Shown piece after piece: positions 1 to 8,260 of a stretch of DNA of 48,385 nt. The stretch covers positions 1-48,385 of the forward strand of contig NZ_WHOD01000051.1 of assembly GCF_013141765.1 (NCBI RefSeq), read 5' to 3'. Both the position numbers and the translations under genes were made by a program. The notes beneath the pieces were generated by a model. The model saw nothing but the letters and a program-made list of their open reading frames with translations, did no database searches and was not told the origin of the DNA. Each line of letters opens with the position of its first letter. Positions within the stretch are counted from its first letter, which is position 1. The DNA comes from Paenibacillus foliorum. Its GTDB lineage: Bacteria > Bacillota > Bacilli > Paenibacillales > NBRC-103111.

Positions 1-95
1 CCCCAATTTTTTGGCATAAGTCTATAATACAACATTTATTGGGTTTAGAATTCGTTAAATCTCGTTTCCTCCGCTAAACTGCCCGTTAGTTTAAT

Positions 96-127
96 AAAAA
101 AGGACGATTCCAATTGGGCTTCGTCCT
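96..127 (-). terminator. Intrinsic terminator downstream of the XRE gene
   Basis: On the minus strand a 7-bp stem (AGGACGA/TCGTCCT) with a 13-nt loop is followed by a run of six T. It lies about 80 bp past the stop codon of the XRE regulator and fits a Rho-independent terminator for it. I see nothing else in bases 1-95, which are AT-rich and carry no credible reading frame. Confidence 0.65.
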
Positions 128-209
128 CATAATTATTATAGACACTTAAACTCAATTATCTTTGCAGTCCTCTTTTAAGTGAAGCTATCTCCAACAATTC
201 AGTCTGATC

Positions 210-482
210 TTAATGGTCTAGTTCATTAAAGACGCATAAAAGTTTTGATTCTAATTCAGATATAGTTCTATCTCTGAATTTTTCTTCTCCAAGAAGAAGT
301 ATCTCTAATGAACAATTAAACGATCGATATATTGAGACCACAGTCTCAATAGAAGGGCTGCACTTTCCGGACTCAATATCACTCAAGCTCCCTTGTGATA
401 TTCCTATTCTTTTAGCGAACTCGATCTGATTTAGCATATGTAACTTTCTTAACCGTTTAATATTTCCCCCGATGTCATTCAC
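210..482 (-). CDS. XRE-family helix-turn-helix transcriptional regulator
   Basis: Small (90 aa) Cro/CI-type DNA-binding protein. The HTH_3 domain fills roughly residues 5-62, with the typical pattern IKRLRKLHMLNQIEFAKRIG followed by ISQGSLSDIESGKCSPS, where the recognition helix lies. A short C-terminal tail (about 25 aa) has no recognisable sensor domain. I chose the GTG at 482 because GGAGGTG lies 6 nt upstream. A TTG at 497 sits on top of that Shine-Dalgarno and is unlikely. It is downstream of and co-directional with the TrmH gene but separated by about 290 bp holding a terminator and repeated boxes, so it is probably its own unit. The target is unknown; self-regulation is likely for this family. 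Confidence 0.85.
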   Translation of the reverse strand: MNDIGGNIKRLRKLHMLNQIEFAKRIGISQGSLSDIESGKCSPSIETVVSIYRSFNCSLEILLLGEEKFRDRTISELESKLLCVFNELDH

Positions 483-502
483 ACTAATCACCTCCAAATA
501 AA

Positions 503-542
503 AAGTCCCGATAAATCAAGGGTTTCTTGAATATCAGGACTT
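503..542 (-). terminator. Terminator or attenuator hairpin abutting the XRE ribosome binding site
   Basis: On the minus strand an imperfect hairpin (arms AAGTCCTGATATTCAAG and CTTGATTTATCGGGACTT) runs directly into TTTTTATTT, and the next bases are the GGAGGTG Shine-Dalgarno of the XRE gene. It has the form of a Rho-independent terminator placed inside the leader. It may stop read-through from trmH, or attenuate the XRE gene if the promoter lies upstream of it. Confidence 0.6.
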
Positions 543-696
543 GACAACGCAGTGTAAACATGTGGAATGTCTCAACATTCGTTATAGAAAATTAGCCTTT
601 AAAAAATGAGTAAAAAATCAAATCCTGAAACTTACATTTCTCAGCTTTCTCCCCATAAAGCCTTTATCTATGGGCAGTCTAGGGCTCTTGCTTATC

Positions 697-733
697 TTAT
701 AATTAGTCTCAAATTGAGTTATAATTAGTCTCA
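697..733. promoter_or_regulatory. Direct-repeat boxes upstream of the XRE gene
   Basis: The 15-mer TTATAATTAGTCTCA occurs twice, at 697-711 and 719-733, 22 bp apart (two helical turns). Between them lies CTCAAATTGAG, and CAAATGTGAG follows at about 751, so TCTCA-type half sites recur in both orientations. This looks like a cooperative operator. The nearest plausible regulator is the XRE protein 215 bp away, but the link is inference. Confidence 0.45.
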
Positions 734-775
734 TTTGATGTTATAACCCACAAATGTGAGTTAAATTTCGGTAGG

Positions 776-1588
776 TTACATCCGCTGCCGCATAGCCTCA
801 AACAACACCACAGTCGCCGCCATCGCCGCATTAAGCGACTCCGCCCTGCCCTGCATCGGGATGCGGATATGCTCCGTCGTTAATGCCGACACCTGCGGCG
901 AGACGCCCTGCCCTTCGTTGCCGATTACGAACCATACAGGCTGCCGGAAGTCGAACGCGTAGCAATCCGATTCGCCCTGCAGGCTGGTCGTTATGACGGC
1001 AACTCCTTGTGCAGCTGCTTCAGGAAGAACCAACTGCAAATCGCCTTGCGCGATAGGCAGATGAAACATAGAGCCCATCGTGGAACGCACCGTCTTAGGG
1101 TTGTACAAGTCGACGGTACCTTTGCCCAGCAGGATGCCGGTTGCTCCAACCGCATCTGCGCTGCGGATAATCGTGCCCAGATTTCCCGGGTCCTGCATCC
1201 CGTCAATGACGACTACAAGTCCTGGAGATGCTGCTGACTCTAGTAAATTTGCCGGTTCCCAATGGAGCTTGCGAAGCACAGCAAATACCGCCTGCGGTGT
1301 TAATGTATCCGTACATTTGCTCAGTACCGATTCTGTTACGGCCAAGCATTCGATCCCGAGTGCAGCTGCCTGCTCCAGCATACCGGCAGGCAGCTCATAC
1401 TGTCGCTCTCCCGCGTAAACCAATGTATCTATAGCAGCTCCAGAAGTTAATGCTTCCTGCACAAGATGTACACCCTCGATGATAAACTGCCCTTGCTTTT
1501 CTCTGCCCTTCTTATCCAGCAGCTGTGTCCATCCCTTCACTCGGGGATTTTGGACGGAGGTGATGATTGAAATTTCCTGCTTTGTCAT
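776..1588 (-). CDS. TrmH (SpoU)-family RNA 2'-O-methyltransferase
   Basis: Protein of 270 aa predicted to transfer a methyl group from S-adenosylmethionine to a ribose 2'-OH of tRNA or rRNA. The N-terminal substrate-binding domain (about residues 8-95, starting ITSVQNPRVKGW) is followed by the SPOUT domain with its three motifs: NLGTIIRSADA (about 136-146), NEGQGVS (about 224) and PMQGRAESLNAAMAATV near the C-terminus, which form the knotted SAM site. The layout matches YsgA-type proteins of Bacillales rather than TrmH proper. The start ATG at 1588 lies 9 bp after the stop of the KtrC-like gene, whose last codons supply the GGAG, so the two are probably co-transcribed. The exact RNA target cannot be read from sequence. 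Confidence 0.9.
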   Translation of the reverse strand: MTKQEISIITSVQNPRVKGWTQLLDKKGREKQGQFIIEGVHLVQEALTSGAAIDTLVYAGERQYELPAGMLEQAAALGIECLAVTESVLSKCTDTLTPQAVFAVLRKLHWEPANLLESAASPGLVVVIDGMQDPGNLGTIIRSADAVGATGILLGKGTVDLYNPKTVRSTMGSMFHLPIAQGDLQLVLPEAAAQGVAVITTSLQGESDCYAFDFRQPVWFVIGNEGQGVSPQVSALTTEHIRIPMQGRAESLNAAMAATVVLFEAMRQRM

Positions 1589-1597
1589 ATCTATTAG

Positions 1598-2257
1598 CTA
1601 CTCCGTAAATGTGATTTCGAAATTTTTCAAATCTTCGTTTTTACCAACAACAATTAAAATATCATTTTCCTTGATCGAATCTGCTGCATTGGGGGCTATA
1701 TTAATATGAGTGCCGGTTTTAATCCCCATCACATTGCATCCATATTTGGCGCGAATATCCAATTGACTTAAGTTTTTGCCAACCATCGAGCGCGATGCCC
1801 GAATCTCAGCTATACTATGATCCTCTGAAAGCTCAATATAATCAATGATGTTAGAAGAAATTAAATGATGGGCAACCCGCTGCCCCATATCTCGCTCTGG
1901 ATAAATCACTTTATCCGCACCGATCTTCTTGACTACTTTGCCGTGAAGCTCATTTTGAGCCTTAACCACAACTTTAGGTACGCCCAATTCTTTTAAAATA
2001 ATGGTTGTTAAAATACTCGACTGGATATCGTCACCTATAGCTACTACAACTACGTCAAAATTACGCAATCCTAATGCGCGTAGCGCTTCCTCGTCAGTTG
2101 AGTCTGCTTGCACCACATGTGTAACAATATGGGAGACCTCTTGTGTCCGCTGCTCATTGCTGTCAATAGCAAGCACTTCAAAGCCTAGGCTATACAAAGT
2201 CTTCGCAACACTACTCCCGAAACGACCCATCCCAATAACTGCAAACTGCTTTTTCAT
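1598..2257 (-). CDS. ktrC: KtrA/KtrC-type RCK subunit of a Ktr potassium transporter
   Basis: Cytoplasmic gating ring protein (219 aa) of Ktr K+ uptake systems. The N-terminal RCK_N (TrkA-N) Rossmann domain shows the nucleotide-binding signature GMGRFGSSVA at about residue 10, and an RCK_C domain follows from about residue 135 (SMVGKNLSQLDIRAKYGCNV), the site that binds cyclic di-AMP in this family. The length equals KtrA/KtrC of B. subtilis (about 220 aa). ATG 2257 (MKKQFAVIG) was chosen because AAGGG lies 9 nt upstream and homologues begin here. No membrane subunit (KtrB/KtrD) is nearby, as is usual for the ktrC arrangement. It heads a probable two-gene unit with the methyltransferase gene. 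The choice between ktrA and ktrC rests on the short N-terminus and is uncertain. Confidence 0.85.
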   Translation of the reverse strand: MKKQFAVIGMGRFGSSVAKTLYSLGFEVLAIDSNEQRTQEVSHIVTHVVQADSTDEEALRALGLRNFDVVVVAIGDDIQSSILTTIILKELGVPKVVVKAQNELHGKVVKKIGADKVIYPERDMGQRVAHHLISSNIIDYIELSEDHSIAEIRASRSMVGKNLSQLDIRAKYGCNVMGIKTGTHINIAPNAADSIKENDILIVVGKNEDLKNFEITFTE

Positions 2258-2311
2258 GAACATCATCCCTTCATTACAAAAGCTTCGTTACGACTATACA
2301 ACATAATTACT

Positions 2312-2320
2312 ATTATACCA
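2312..2320 (-). promoter_or_regulatory. Extended -10 promoter element for the ktrC-trmH unit
   Basis: On the minus strand the sequence TGGTATAAT is a perfect -10 hexamer with the upstream TG of extended -10 promoters, 55 bp before the KtrC start. No good -35 box is seen at the right spacing. Confidence 0.5.
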
Positions 2321-2449
2321 CAAAATGAATCCATCATTACGCAGCATGAAGCTCCAACGTTTGGTGCATATTAGATTAAGTAGAATAGCTTCTGATTTCA
2401 GCACTTTCAATAACCATAAACCATGAGACGATAAAGCGAGGAAACTTCC

Positions 2450-2671
2450 ATGAATTTAAACCTAAGACAGGCAATCGTTCAGCGTATTTCTGACAAAAAC
2501 GATGAAGAACTAATTGGAGTAGTCGAGGATTCCATTGGAGGACAGGAGCAGGTTCTACCTGGATTGGGCGTTTTGTTTGAAATGATCTGGCAGCACAGCG
2601 GGGAAGAACTGCACACTCAAATGATCTCCTCTTTAAAAGACCATCTGGCAACGATCGAGACACCTGGTTGA
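2450..2671 (+). CDS. sspI: Small acid-soluble spore protein, SspI type
   Basis: Protein of 73 aa that matches the SspI family: MNLNLRQAIVQRI at the N-terminus, then GGQEQVLPGLGVLFEMIWQH, the most conserved block of this family. SspI is a minor spore-core protein made in the forespore under SigG control in Bacillus; its biochemical role is not clear. A Shine-Dalgarno (GAGG) lies 8 nt before the ATG. The gene is monocistronic, transcribed divergently from the ktrC unit and followed by a strong terminator. Length is normal. Its presence marks the organism as an endospore former. Confidence 0.93.
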   Translation: MNLNLRQAIVQRISDKNDEELIGVVEDSIGGQEQVLPGLGVLFEMIWQHSGEELHTQMISSLKDHLATIETPG

Positions 2672-2741
2672 GTAAAAAAGTGATGTAACCACTTCAGCCT
2701 AATCCCACATTTTTGAGGAAACGCCACAATACTTGCCATTC

Positions 2742-2810
2742 AAAAAAAGCCACGCAGAGTCCTAGGCAAAATCCAATTTGGATCTTCCTCGGCTTGCTGT
2801 GGCTTTTCTT
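2742..2810. terminator. Bidirectional terminator between sspI and the Gfo gene
   Basis: A long stem (AAAAAGCCAC against GTGGCTTTT, with an inner ATCCA/TGGAT pair) ends in T-runs on both strands. It can serve sspI on the plus strand and the LacI/Gfo/ThuA operon on the minus strand. Confidence 0.75.
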
Positions 2811-2838
2811 ACTTTCGATCAATTCCGATATACAATTA

Positions 2839-3945
2839 TTAGTCCAAAATACCTTTAACTAAATTACCCGGCATCGGCTTCGGTTTCTCGCAGCTGCTTT
2901 GCATAATATAATGCTTGCCTTCCTTCGACGCATCATGGAATCCATGCATGGCTTCCAATATATGATACGCCAGGTCACCATTCGCTCTATTCATGCGACC
3001 ATTACGAATAGCGAAAGCCATATCCAGTACGCCTAAGCCGCGGCTGTTATCCGCATAGCCATGTGTCAAAGGAATTTCGCTGAATTCCTTGGCATCGTGG
3101 CGGCGAACGCTTACAGGACCCCCGAATGTATTCGGGTCGGGAACGCTGAGTGTGCCCTCACTGCCGTATATTTCGATACGAGGCAGCTGAGACCCGCCAA
3201 AAGCATCGAAGCTTGTAATAATCGTGCCGATTGCTCCGCTATGAAAATCAAGCACACCGGCAATATGTGTTGGAGTTTCCACATTAATTTTGCTTCCGAA
3301 TTTCGGTTCGCTTGTGATGGTACGTTCAGGGTAAGAAATTTTAGCCGATCCGGTAACACGTTGAATAGGTCCCAACAAAGCAACTAAAGCCGTCAAATAA
3401 TAAGGTCCCATATCGAACATAGGACCACCACCGAGGGCATAATAAAACTCAGGATCCGGATGCCAGTGCTCATGTCCCTTACCAATCATGAATGCGGAAG
3501 CCGCTACCGGAGTTCCAATCCAGCCGTCTTGAATCAGCTTGATGCACGTTTGAATGCCGCCGCCCAAGAAGGTGTCAGGCGCACTTCCTACCAGCAGGCC
3601 TTTGCGTTTGGCAGCTGCCAAAATCTCCTGACCTTCCTCTCGAGTAACAGCAAGAGGCTTCTCCACATATACATGCTTGCCGGCTTCCAACGCCTGAATG
3701 CAGACACTGGAATGCGCTGCTGGAATCGTCAAATTAATCACCAAATCAATGTCCGGATCAGCCAACAGCTCTTCAACCGAATAGGCCTTGGAAATTCCAT
3801 GCTCCTCTGCGCTCGCTTGTGCACGAGCCACATTCAAGTCCGCGCAAGCCACAACCTCCAAAGCTGAGGAGAAGGCTTTGCAATTCTTAAAATAAATACT
3901 GCTGATTTTACCGCAGCCGATTATACCAATTCTTACTCTCTCCAT
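2839..3945 (-). CDS. Gfo/Idh/MocA-family NAD(P)-dependent oxidoreductase
   Basis: Predicted soluble sugar or polyol dehydrogenase of 368 aa. The N-terminal Rossmann fold carries [16 protein letters not shown] (residues 7-22) and the EKPLAV motif (about residue 96), whose lysine is characteristic of the family; the C-terminal alpha/beta domain (about residues 130-330) forms the substrate pocket. Start ATG 3945 has GGGAGG 10 nt upstream. It is the last gene of a minus-strand operon behind a LacI regulator, another Gfo gene and a ThuA-like gene. Such sets usually process one carbohydrate, for example inositol, a keto-sugar or a uronate derivative, but the substrate cannot be told from sequence. 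It shares only the fold-level pattern with its operon mate at 4740-5906. Confidence 0.9.
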   Translation of the reverse strand: MERVRIGIIGCGKISSIYFKNCKAFSSALEVVACADLNVARAQASAEEHGISKAYSVEELLADPDIDLVINLTIPAAHSSVCIQALEAGKHVYVEKPLAVTREEGQEILAAAKRKGLLVGSAPDTFLGGGIQTCIKLIQDGWIGTPVAASAFMIGKGHEHWHPDPEFYYALGGGPMFDMGPYYLTALVALLGPIQRVTGSAKISYPERTITSEPKFGSKINVETPTHIAGVLDFHSGAIGTIITSFDAFGGSQLPRIEIYGSEGTLSVPDPNTFGGPVSVRRHDAKEFSEIPLTHGYADNSRGLGVLDMAFAIRNGRMNRANGDLAYHILEAMHGFHDASKEGKHYIMQSSCEKPKPMPGNLVKGILD

Positions 3946-4009
3946 AACGACTTGTTCCTCCCGTTTATCCTACTGGTGTTATTCCTGTAAGCTCAGTCAA
4001 CCTAATAAA

Positions 4010-4726
4010 TTAGTTGCTATCACCCATACCCGAATAATTAATGTCTTTGGCGGTGCCACTAGCGACAGTCTTACCTTCAGCTGCCCACAAGAACCCACGG
4101 CGCATCATCAGCGTAACCTCTGGCATTTCCACAATGTTAGCTTTATGGCCAAGCGAGCAATAATAGACGCGTCCCGCACCCCAGCGTTTCGTCCATACTA
4201 CTGGCATATCGACAGCACCATTCGTTGAGTGAGGGCCTTCTACGATAGGAAACCGGGTTGTAGCCAGCACTTCTACCGCCGGATCAATATGTAAATAATA
4301 CTGCTCGCTTTTTACTGTAAAATCTTTAATTCCTGCAAGAATCGTACTGGATGATTGCTTAATATTCACCACATATTCAACACCGTCATTGCCAGGGTGC
4401 GCCACCCATTGACCGCCGGTCATAAACTGCCAATCGACATTATTTCGGAACGAATCGCACATGCCGCCATGGAGACCCGCTATACCAACACCGCTTTGTA
4501 CAGCAGCGGTTACATTCTTAGCCCACTGCTTATCGATTTCACCCATCGTCCATGAAGGCACAATCAGATCAAGCCCCAATAGCTTATCTGCGTCAGCAAA
4601 AGATTCCAAGGTATCGGATACCTCAACTTCAAAGCCTTCTTCAACTAGAATACGTTCAAAAATCTCCGATACTTCCTTTGGCTCATGGCCCTGCCATCCG
4701 CCCTGCACGATCAATGCTCTTTTCAT
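4010..4726 (-). CDS. ThuA-like domain protein (trehalose-utilisation family)
   Basis: Protein of 238 aa with the ThuA fold, a glutamine-amidotransferase-like alpha/beta sandwich. Visible family features are VQGGWQGHEPKEVSEIFE near the N-terminus, SWTMGEI at about residue 58, and GLHGGMCDSFR (about 84-94) followed by GGQWVAHPG. The classical Cys-His catalytic pair of amidotransferases is not evident at the expected place, as in other ThuA proteins. ThuA/ThuB were linked in rhizobia to conversion of trehalose to 3-ketotrehalose, ThuB being a Gfo-type dehydrogenase. Here the gene sits between two Gfo genes with 13 bp to the upstream one and its own GGGAG, so a keto-sugar route is a reasonable inference. 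Confidence 0.85.
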   Translation of the reverse strand: MKRALIVQGGWQGHEPKEVSEIFERILVEEGFEVEVSDTLESFADADKLLGLDLIVPSWTMGEIDKQWAKNVTAAVQSGVGIAGLHGGMCDSFRNNVDWQFMTGGQWVAHPGNDGVEYVVNIKQSSSTILAGIKDFTVKSEQYYLHIDPAVEVLATTRFPIVEGPHSTNGAVDMPVVWTKRWGAGRVYYCSLGHKANIVEMPEVTLMMRRGFLWAAEGKTVASGTAKDINYSGMGDSN

Positions 4727-4739
4727 GCTGCACGCTCCC

Positions 4740-5906
4740 TTATACTTCGTCTATTTTGACCCAACGGCGTTCAGCAATCGAACGGTCGACGGCTTCTAAT
4801 ACTTCCTGACACTTAACTCCATCCACAAAATTAGGTACAGGCTGGCGATCTTCCTCCAGAGCTTGCATAAGTTCAACAACTTCATGTACAAAAGTGTGCT
4901 CGTACCCTATGGTATGACCGGCCGGCCACCAAGCATCCATGTAAGCATGAGCCGGATCAGTTGCAAGCACTCTACGGAAGCCCTGAACATCCTCAGCATC
5001 ATCCGTAAAATACACCTGAAGCTCATTCATCCGCTCGAAGTCGAACTTCACACTGCCCCTACTTCCATTAATTTCAAAAGAATTCGTGCAGCGATGCCCT
5101 GGAGCGAATCGAGTCGCTTCGAAGCTCCCCAACGCGCCATTCTCAAAACGGCTCATAAACAGCGTCGCGTCATCGACCGTTACAGGCCCTTTGGGCGCAT
5201 CTGCATCCTTGCTGCCTTTGGCGCTTAATCCTGTCATCGATGTCGGCAATGGACGTTCCTTGATGAACGTTTCACTCATACCGATTACCTCTGTCATGCC
5301 GCCGATCAAATAATGCGACAAGTCGATCAAATGTGCGCCCAGATCTCCATGCGAGCCTGAGCCTGCAATTTCCTTTTGAAGCCTCCATACAAGAGGGAAG
5401 CTCGGATCTACGATCCAATCCTGCAGAAACCATGCGCGGAAATGATAGATTTGACCGAGGCGCCCCTCGTCAATCAACTTCTTAGCGAGCTGCACCGCTG
5501 GTGCAAATCGGTAGTTGAACCCGACCATGTGCTTGACGCCCGCTTCCTCGGCAGCTCTCAGCATCTCCCTCGAATCGGGAAGCGTAAGCGCAAGCGGCTT
5601 CTCGCAGAACAGGTGCTTGCCTGCTTTGGCAGCAGCAAGCGCAATCTCCTTGTGCGCATCGCTTGGAGCGTTGATATCAATCAGATCGATATCATCCCGC
5701 TTCAGCAGCTCGCGCCAATCGGTTACGTACCCTTCCCAGCCGAACTGCTCAGCGGCTTGGGCCACTCCCGCTTCATCGCGGCCGCATATCAGCTTCATCA
5801 CAGGACGCACTGATTTAGGGAAAAACATATGTAAATCGCGGTACGCATGGCTGTGAGCCTTACCCATAAACTTATAGCCTACCATCCCAACATTGATCTG
5901 CTTCAT
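4740..5906 (-). CDS. Gfo/Idh/MocA-family oxidoreductase
   Basis: Predicted NAD(P)-dependent sugar dehydrogenase of 388 aa, first structural gene behind the LacI regulator. The N-terminal Rossmann motif reads MVGYKFMGKAHSHAY, a pattern common to the inositol/keto-sugar dehydrogenase branch, and the CEKPLAL motif stands at about residue 97. The C-terminal half contains the typical GDLGAHLIDLSHYL helix (about residue 190) with the histidines used for substrate binding in this family. The start has GGAG 7 nt upstream; 45 bp separate it from lacI, with no terminator between, so it is co-transcribed. The exact substrate is unknown. Confidence 0.9.
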   Translation of the reverse strand: MKQINVGMVGYKFMGKAHSHAYRDLHMFFPKSVRPVMKLICGRDEAGVAQAAEQFGWEGYVTDWRELLKRDDIDLIDINAPSDAHKEIALAAAKAGKHLFCEKPLALTLPDSREMLRAAEEAGVKHMVGFNYRFAPAVQLAKKLIDEGRLGQIYHFRAWFLQDWIVDPSFPLVWRLQKEIAGSGSHGDLGAHLIDLSHYLIGGMTEVIGMSETFIKERPLPTSMTGLSAKGSKDADAPKGPVTVDDATLFMSRFENGALGSFEATRFAPGHRCTNSFEINGSRGSVKFDFERMNELQVYFTDDAEDVQGFRRVLATDPAHAYMDAWWPAGHTIGYEHTFVHEVVELMQALEEDRQPVPNFVDGVKCQEVLEAVDRSIAERRWVKIDEV

Positions 5907-5951
5907 CCCGTTTCTCCTCCAATCAAATTGAGCTAAATAGATGAACCTTTT

Positions 5952-6974
5952 CTAGGCTTTGCGACAAGATTGCCGAATGATGAGCTCAGTATCCAGCTTT
6001 AGCTGAAATCCCCCCGGCTCGCCGTTTACCTGCTCCAGCAGCCGCTGCGCTGCCAAGCTGCCCATCTCATAGAACGGTACCGCCACACTAGTTAGCGGCG
6101 GGTCGGTCACTCGGGCTGCATCTGAATTATCGCAGCCGATTACAGCTACATCGCGACCGGCTTCCCAGCCTAGCTCGCGCAGCCCTTGCATCAGCCCGAT
6201 CGCCATTCGATCGTTCGCTGCGAACACAGCGTCGATCTCTCTCCGCCGCTCATATACAGCCGCCGCCGCACGATACCCACTAGTGCGGCTATAATTGCCT
6301 TCATAGTACAAATGCGCCAGATTTTCCGGCTCCATTCCCGCTTCTCGCATTGCTTGGATATAGCCTTGCCGACGGTCACCACTGTTGGAAAACTGCGAAG
6401 AGCCGTTTAAAAAAGCTACCCGGCTATACCCCTTTTCCAACAAATGCTTCACAGCACTGTAGCTGCCAGCCGTATGGTCCGCGTCCACCTCATTGAACCG
6501 CTCACCTGTGAAATGCTGGTTAACCAAGCAGAACGGATGCCCGCCCTCCTCCAGCTTCTTCAGCTGCTGCCTCTCACGTGGCGTATCAGCGGCACCCAGA
6601 ATAATACAAGCGTCCACCTTCTGCGAACGAAAAACATCATTGTAATCGCTCTCTTCATCCTGTGAACGGAACATCAAGAGCAGGTCGTAACCCATTTCCT
6701 TTACTTTCGCGCCAATTCCACTTAACACCTCTGAGAAATAGTAGGTCGAAAACAGATGAACCTTTGGAACATAAGGAAGCACAACGCCCAAGTTACCGCT
6801 TCTACGGCGGGCAAAGCTCTGAGCAATCGCATTGGGATGATAGTTTAAGGTCTTCGCTGCTTCCAGCACCCGTTGCTTCGTTTCTTCTTTCATCGGACCT
6901 AAGCCGTTGAATACCCTCGAAACAGTTGCTTCGGATACTCCCGCTAACTCAGCAACTTCCTTTCTGGTTACAAT
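5952..6974 (-). CDS. LacI-family transcriptional regulator, apparent AUU start
   Basis: Regulator of 340 aa, a normal length for LacI proteins. Residues 2-50 form the LacI HTH (VTRKEVAELAGVSEATVSRV, hinge helix ending at about residue 58); the rest is a periplasmic-binding-protein-like sensor domain with VIGCDNSDAARVTDPPLTSV near the C-terminus. The first ATG in frame (6893) would remove half of the HTH. Upstream, the frame is closed by TAG only six codons before VTRKEV, and the sole codon well placed behind AGAAGGAGG is ATT at 6972-6974 (8-nt spacing). A TTG one base off leads straight to TAA. I therefore call an AUU start. It leads an operon with two dehydrogenase genes and a ThuA gene, and a LacI-type palindrome lies 35 bp upstream. 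A sequencing error is the main alternative. Confidence 0.85.
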   Translation of the reverse strand: MVTRKEVAELAGVSEATVSRVFNGLGPMKEETKQRVLEAAKTLNYHPNAIAQSFARRRSGNLGVVLPYVPKVHLFSTYYFSEVLSGIGAKVKEMGYDLLLMFRSQDEESDYNDVFRSQKVDACIILGAADTPRERQQLKKLEEGGHPFCLVNQHFTGERFNEVDADHTAGSYSAVKHLLEKGYSRVAFLNGSSQFSNSGDRRQGYIQAMREAGMEPENLAHLYYEGNYSRTSGYRAAAAVYERRREIDAVFAANDRMAIGLMQGLRELGWEAGRDVAVIGCDNSDAARVTDPPLTSVAVPFYEMGSLAAQRLLEQVNGEPGGFQLKLDTELIIRQSCRKA

Positions 6975-7008
6975 AGGGATGTCCTCCTTCTAGTTAAAAT
7001 AACGATTT

Positions 7009-7024
7009 ATGTACACGCGTACAT
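7009..7024. promoter_or_regulatory. LacI-type operator upstream of the sugar operon
   Basis: ATGTACACGCGTACAT is an inverted repeat with a central CG and one mismatched pair, the usual form of LacI/GalR-family operators. It lies 35 bp before the regulator's start, which suggests that the regulator represses its own operon. Confidence 0.6.
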
Positions 7025-7152
7025 TTTCTCATGGAGTGAGTATGTTGTCAATGCTCTTCTTGTAGTTTCTTAGTCGTTAGTCTCACTTTATTTACAATTC
7101 CGAAAGGCCGGCCGTCAGGGGCCAGCCGATAATCCGTTCATTTACATATCGT

Positions 7153-8007
7153 TCAGAATCGACCATAAGCCTTAGCGTAACGGTGAATTTTTCTAAATAT
7201 GCTTTTATCCTTCAGCTTGCAAAATATATAGGGATCCGGGCAAGTGTTAACCTCCAGCACCCACGGATGCAGTTTTTCATCCAGCGCAACATCCAAGCCT
7301 ATTTCTTTAATTCCACGAAATCTGGTATGCAGCTGTTGGGCTGTTTTCAAGCCAAGCGTGTTAAGCCGAGCAATGTATTTACGCTTCTCATCTCCCGACA
7401 GATATGGTGATAACAAGGTCTCAATGGGCTTGAGCTTTCCTCCATTATGAACGTTCGTGACGACTTTTTTGGGATCACCGACACGTCCGATTACACCAGT
7501 AGCTTCCCATTTTTTTTGCGGCGTTTGCTGCACCATAACACGGATATCAAAACGACGGTTGCGGTATTTGGTCAAATTGATGCCCTTTTGTACTAAGTAG
7601 AGTCTATTCTTTGTACGTTTAATAATTGAATTGTACAGCTCCTCAAAATTGGTAAAGCTCCGGATATCCAGCCCATTTTGATAGCGGAAGCTCTCTCCGT
7701 CTCCCTCTGAACCTATAGAAGTCATTTCCACTCTCATAACACCATTCCCGTAGGTCCCTTTATCCGGCTTAATATATACCATTTTATATTTTCCTAGCAG
7801 CTCGCGAAGCGATGACCTCGTCAATTTCATCGTATCCGGAATATACATTCTCATCTCAGGCTTTTTTAATAACACTTTTGTTTTTTTCCATTTGCTTAGG
7901 ACGTAGCCTTGAGCTCTGCCTATTCCTTTACCTAGGAATTTACCTAAGACCTTTCCCTTAACCTTGCCCTTGCTCTTGATAAAGGCCTTGCCCTTGATTC
8001 TGCGCAT
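7153..8007 (-). CDS. YheC/YheD-family ATP-grasp protein (spore-coat associated)
   Basis: Protein of 284 aa with the ATP-grasp fold of the YheC/YheD family, in B. subtilis associated with the endospore coat. Recognisable parts are KPDKGTYGNGVMRVE (about residue 80, nucleotide-binding lysine and glycine loop), FDIRVMVQ (about residue 155) and EIGLDVALDEKLHPWVLEVN (about residue 240, metal-binding acidic and Asn residues of ATP-grasp ligases). The substrate is unknown. The first 40 residues are odd: short Lys/Gly-rich repeats (KGKAF, KGKVKGKVLGKFLGKG), very basic. ATG 8007 was chosen over a GTG at 8016 because AAAGG lies 8 nt upstream. It appears monocistronic. Confidence 0.85.
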   Translation of the reverse strand: MRRIKGKAFIKSKGKVKGKVLGKFLGKGIGRAQGYVLSKWKKTKVLLKKPEMRMYIPDTMKLTRSSLRELLGKYKMVYIKPDKGTYGNGVMRVEMTSIGSEGDGESFRYQNGLDIRSFTNFEELYNSIIKRTKNRLYLVQKGINLTKYRNRRFDIRVMVQQTPQKKWEATGVIGRVGDPKKVVTNVHNGGKLKPIETLLSPYLSGDEKRKYIARLNTLGLKTAQQLHTRFRGIKEIGLDVALDEKLHPWVLEVNTCPDPYIFCKLKDKSIFRKIHRYAKAYGRF

Positions 8008-8260
8008 AATATCCACCTTTCTCTAATTACTTAACTCCGTCACATGATGAAGAATCAGCCCCTGTCTAGCTGCCACATCCATTTCTGTAAACGCCGTTAT
8101 TTACTCAGGTGCAAGGATCCAGATTCACTGTAGACCCCTGCCTTTGCGAAAATCTAACCAACTTATTGTATGCGGTACAAATGTTCCTGGTCAGAGGCTA
8201 ATGCCTAATTTAAATATGCCCCTATAAAAGCTTAAAAGCTGTAACCCACTAAAAAAACAA

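Noticed and set aside
2267..2449. ydaO-type cyclic di-AMP riboswitch before the KtrC-like gene
   Set aside because: Only about 55 bp lie between the -10 element and the start codon, too short for that riboswitch.
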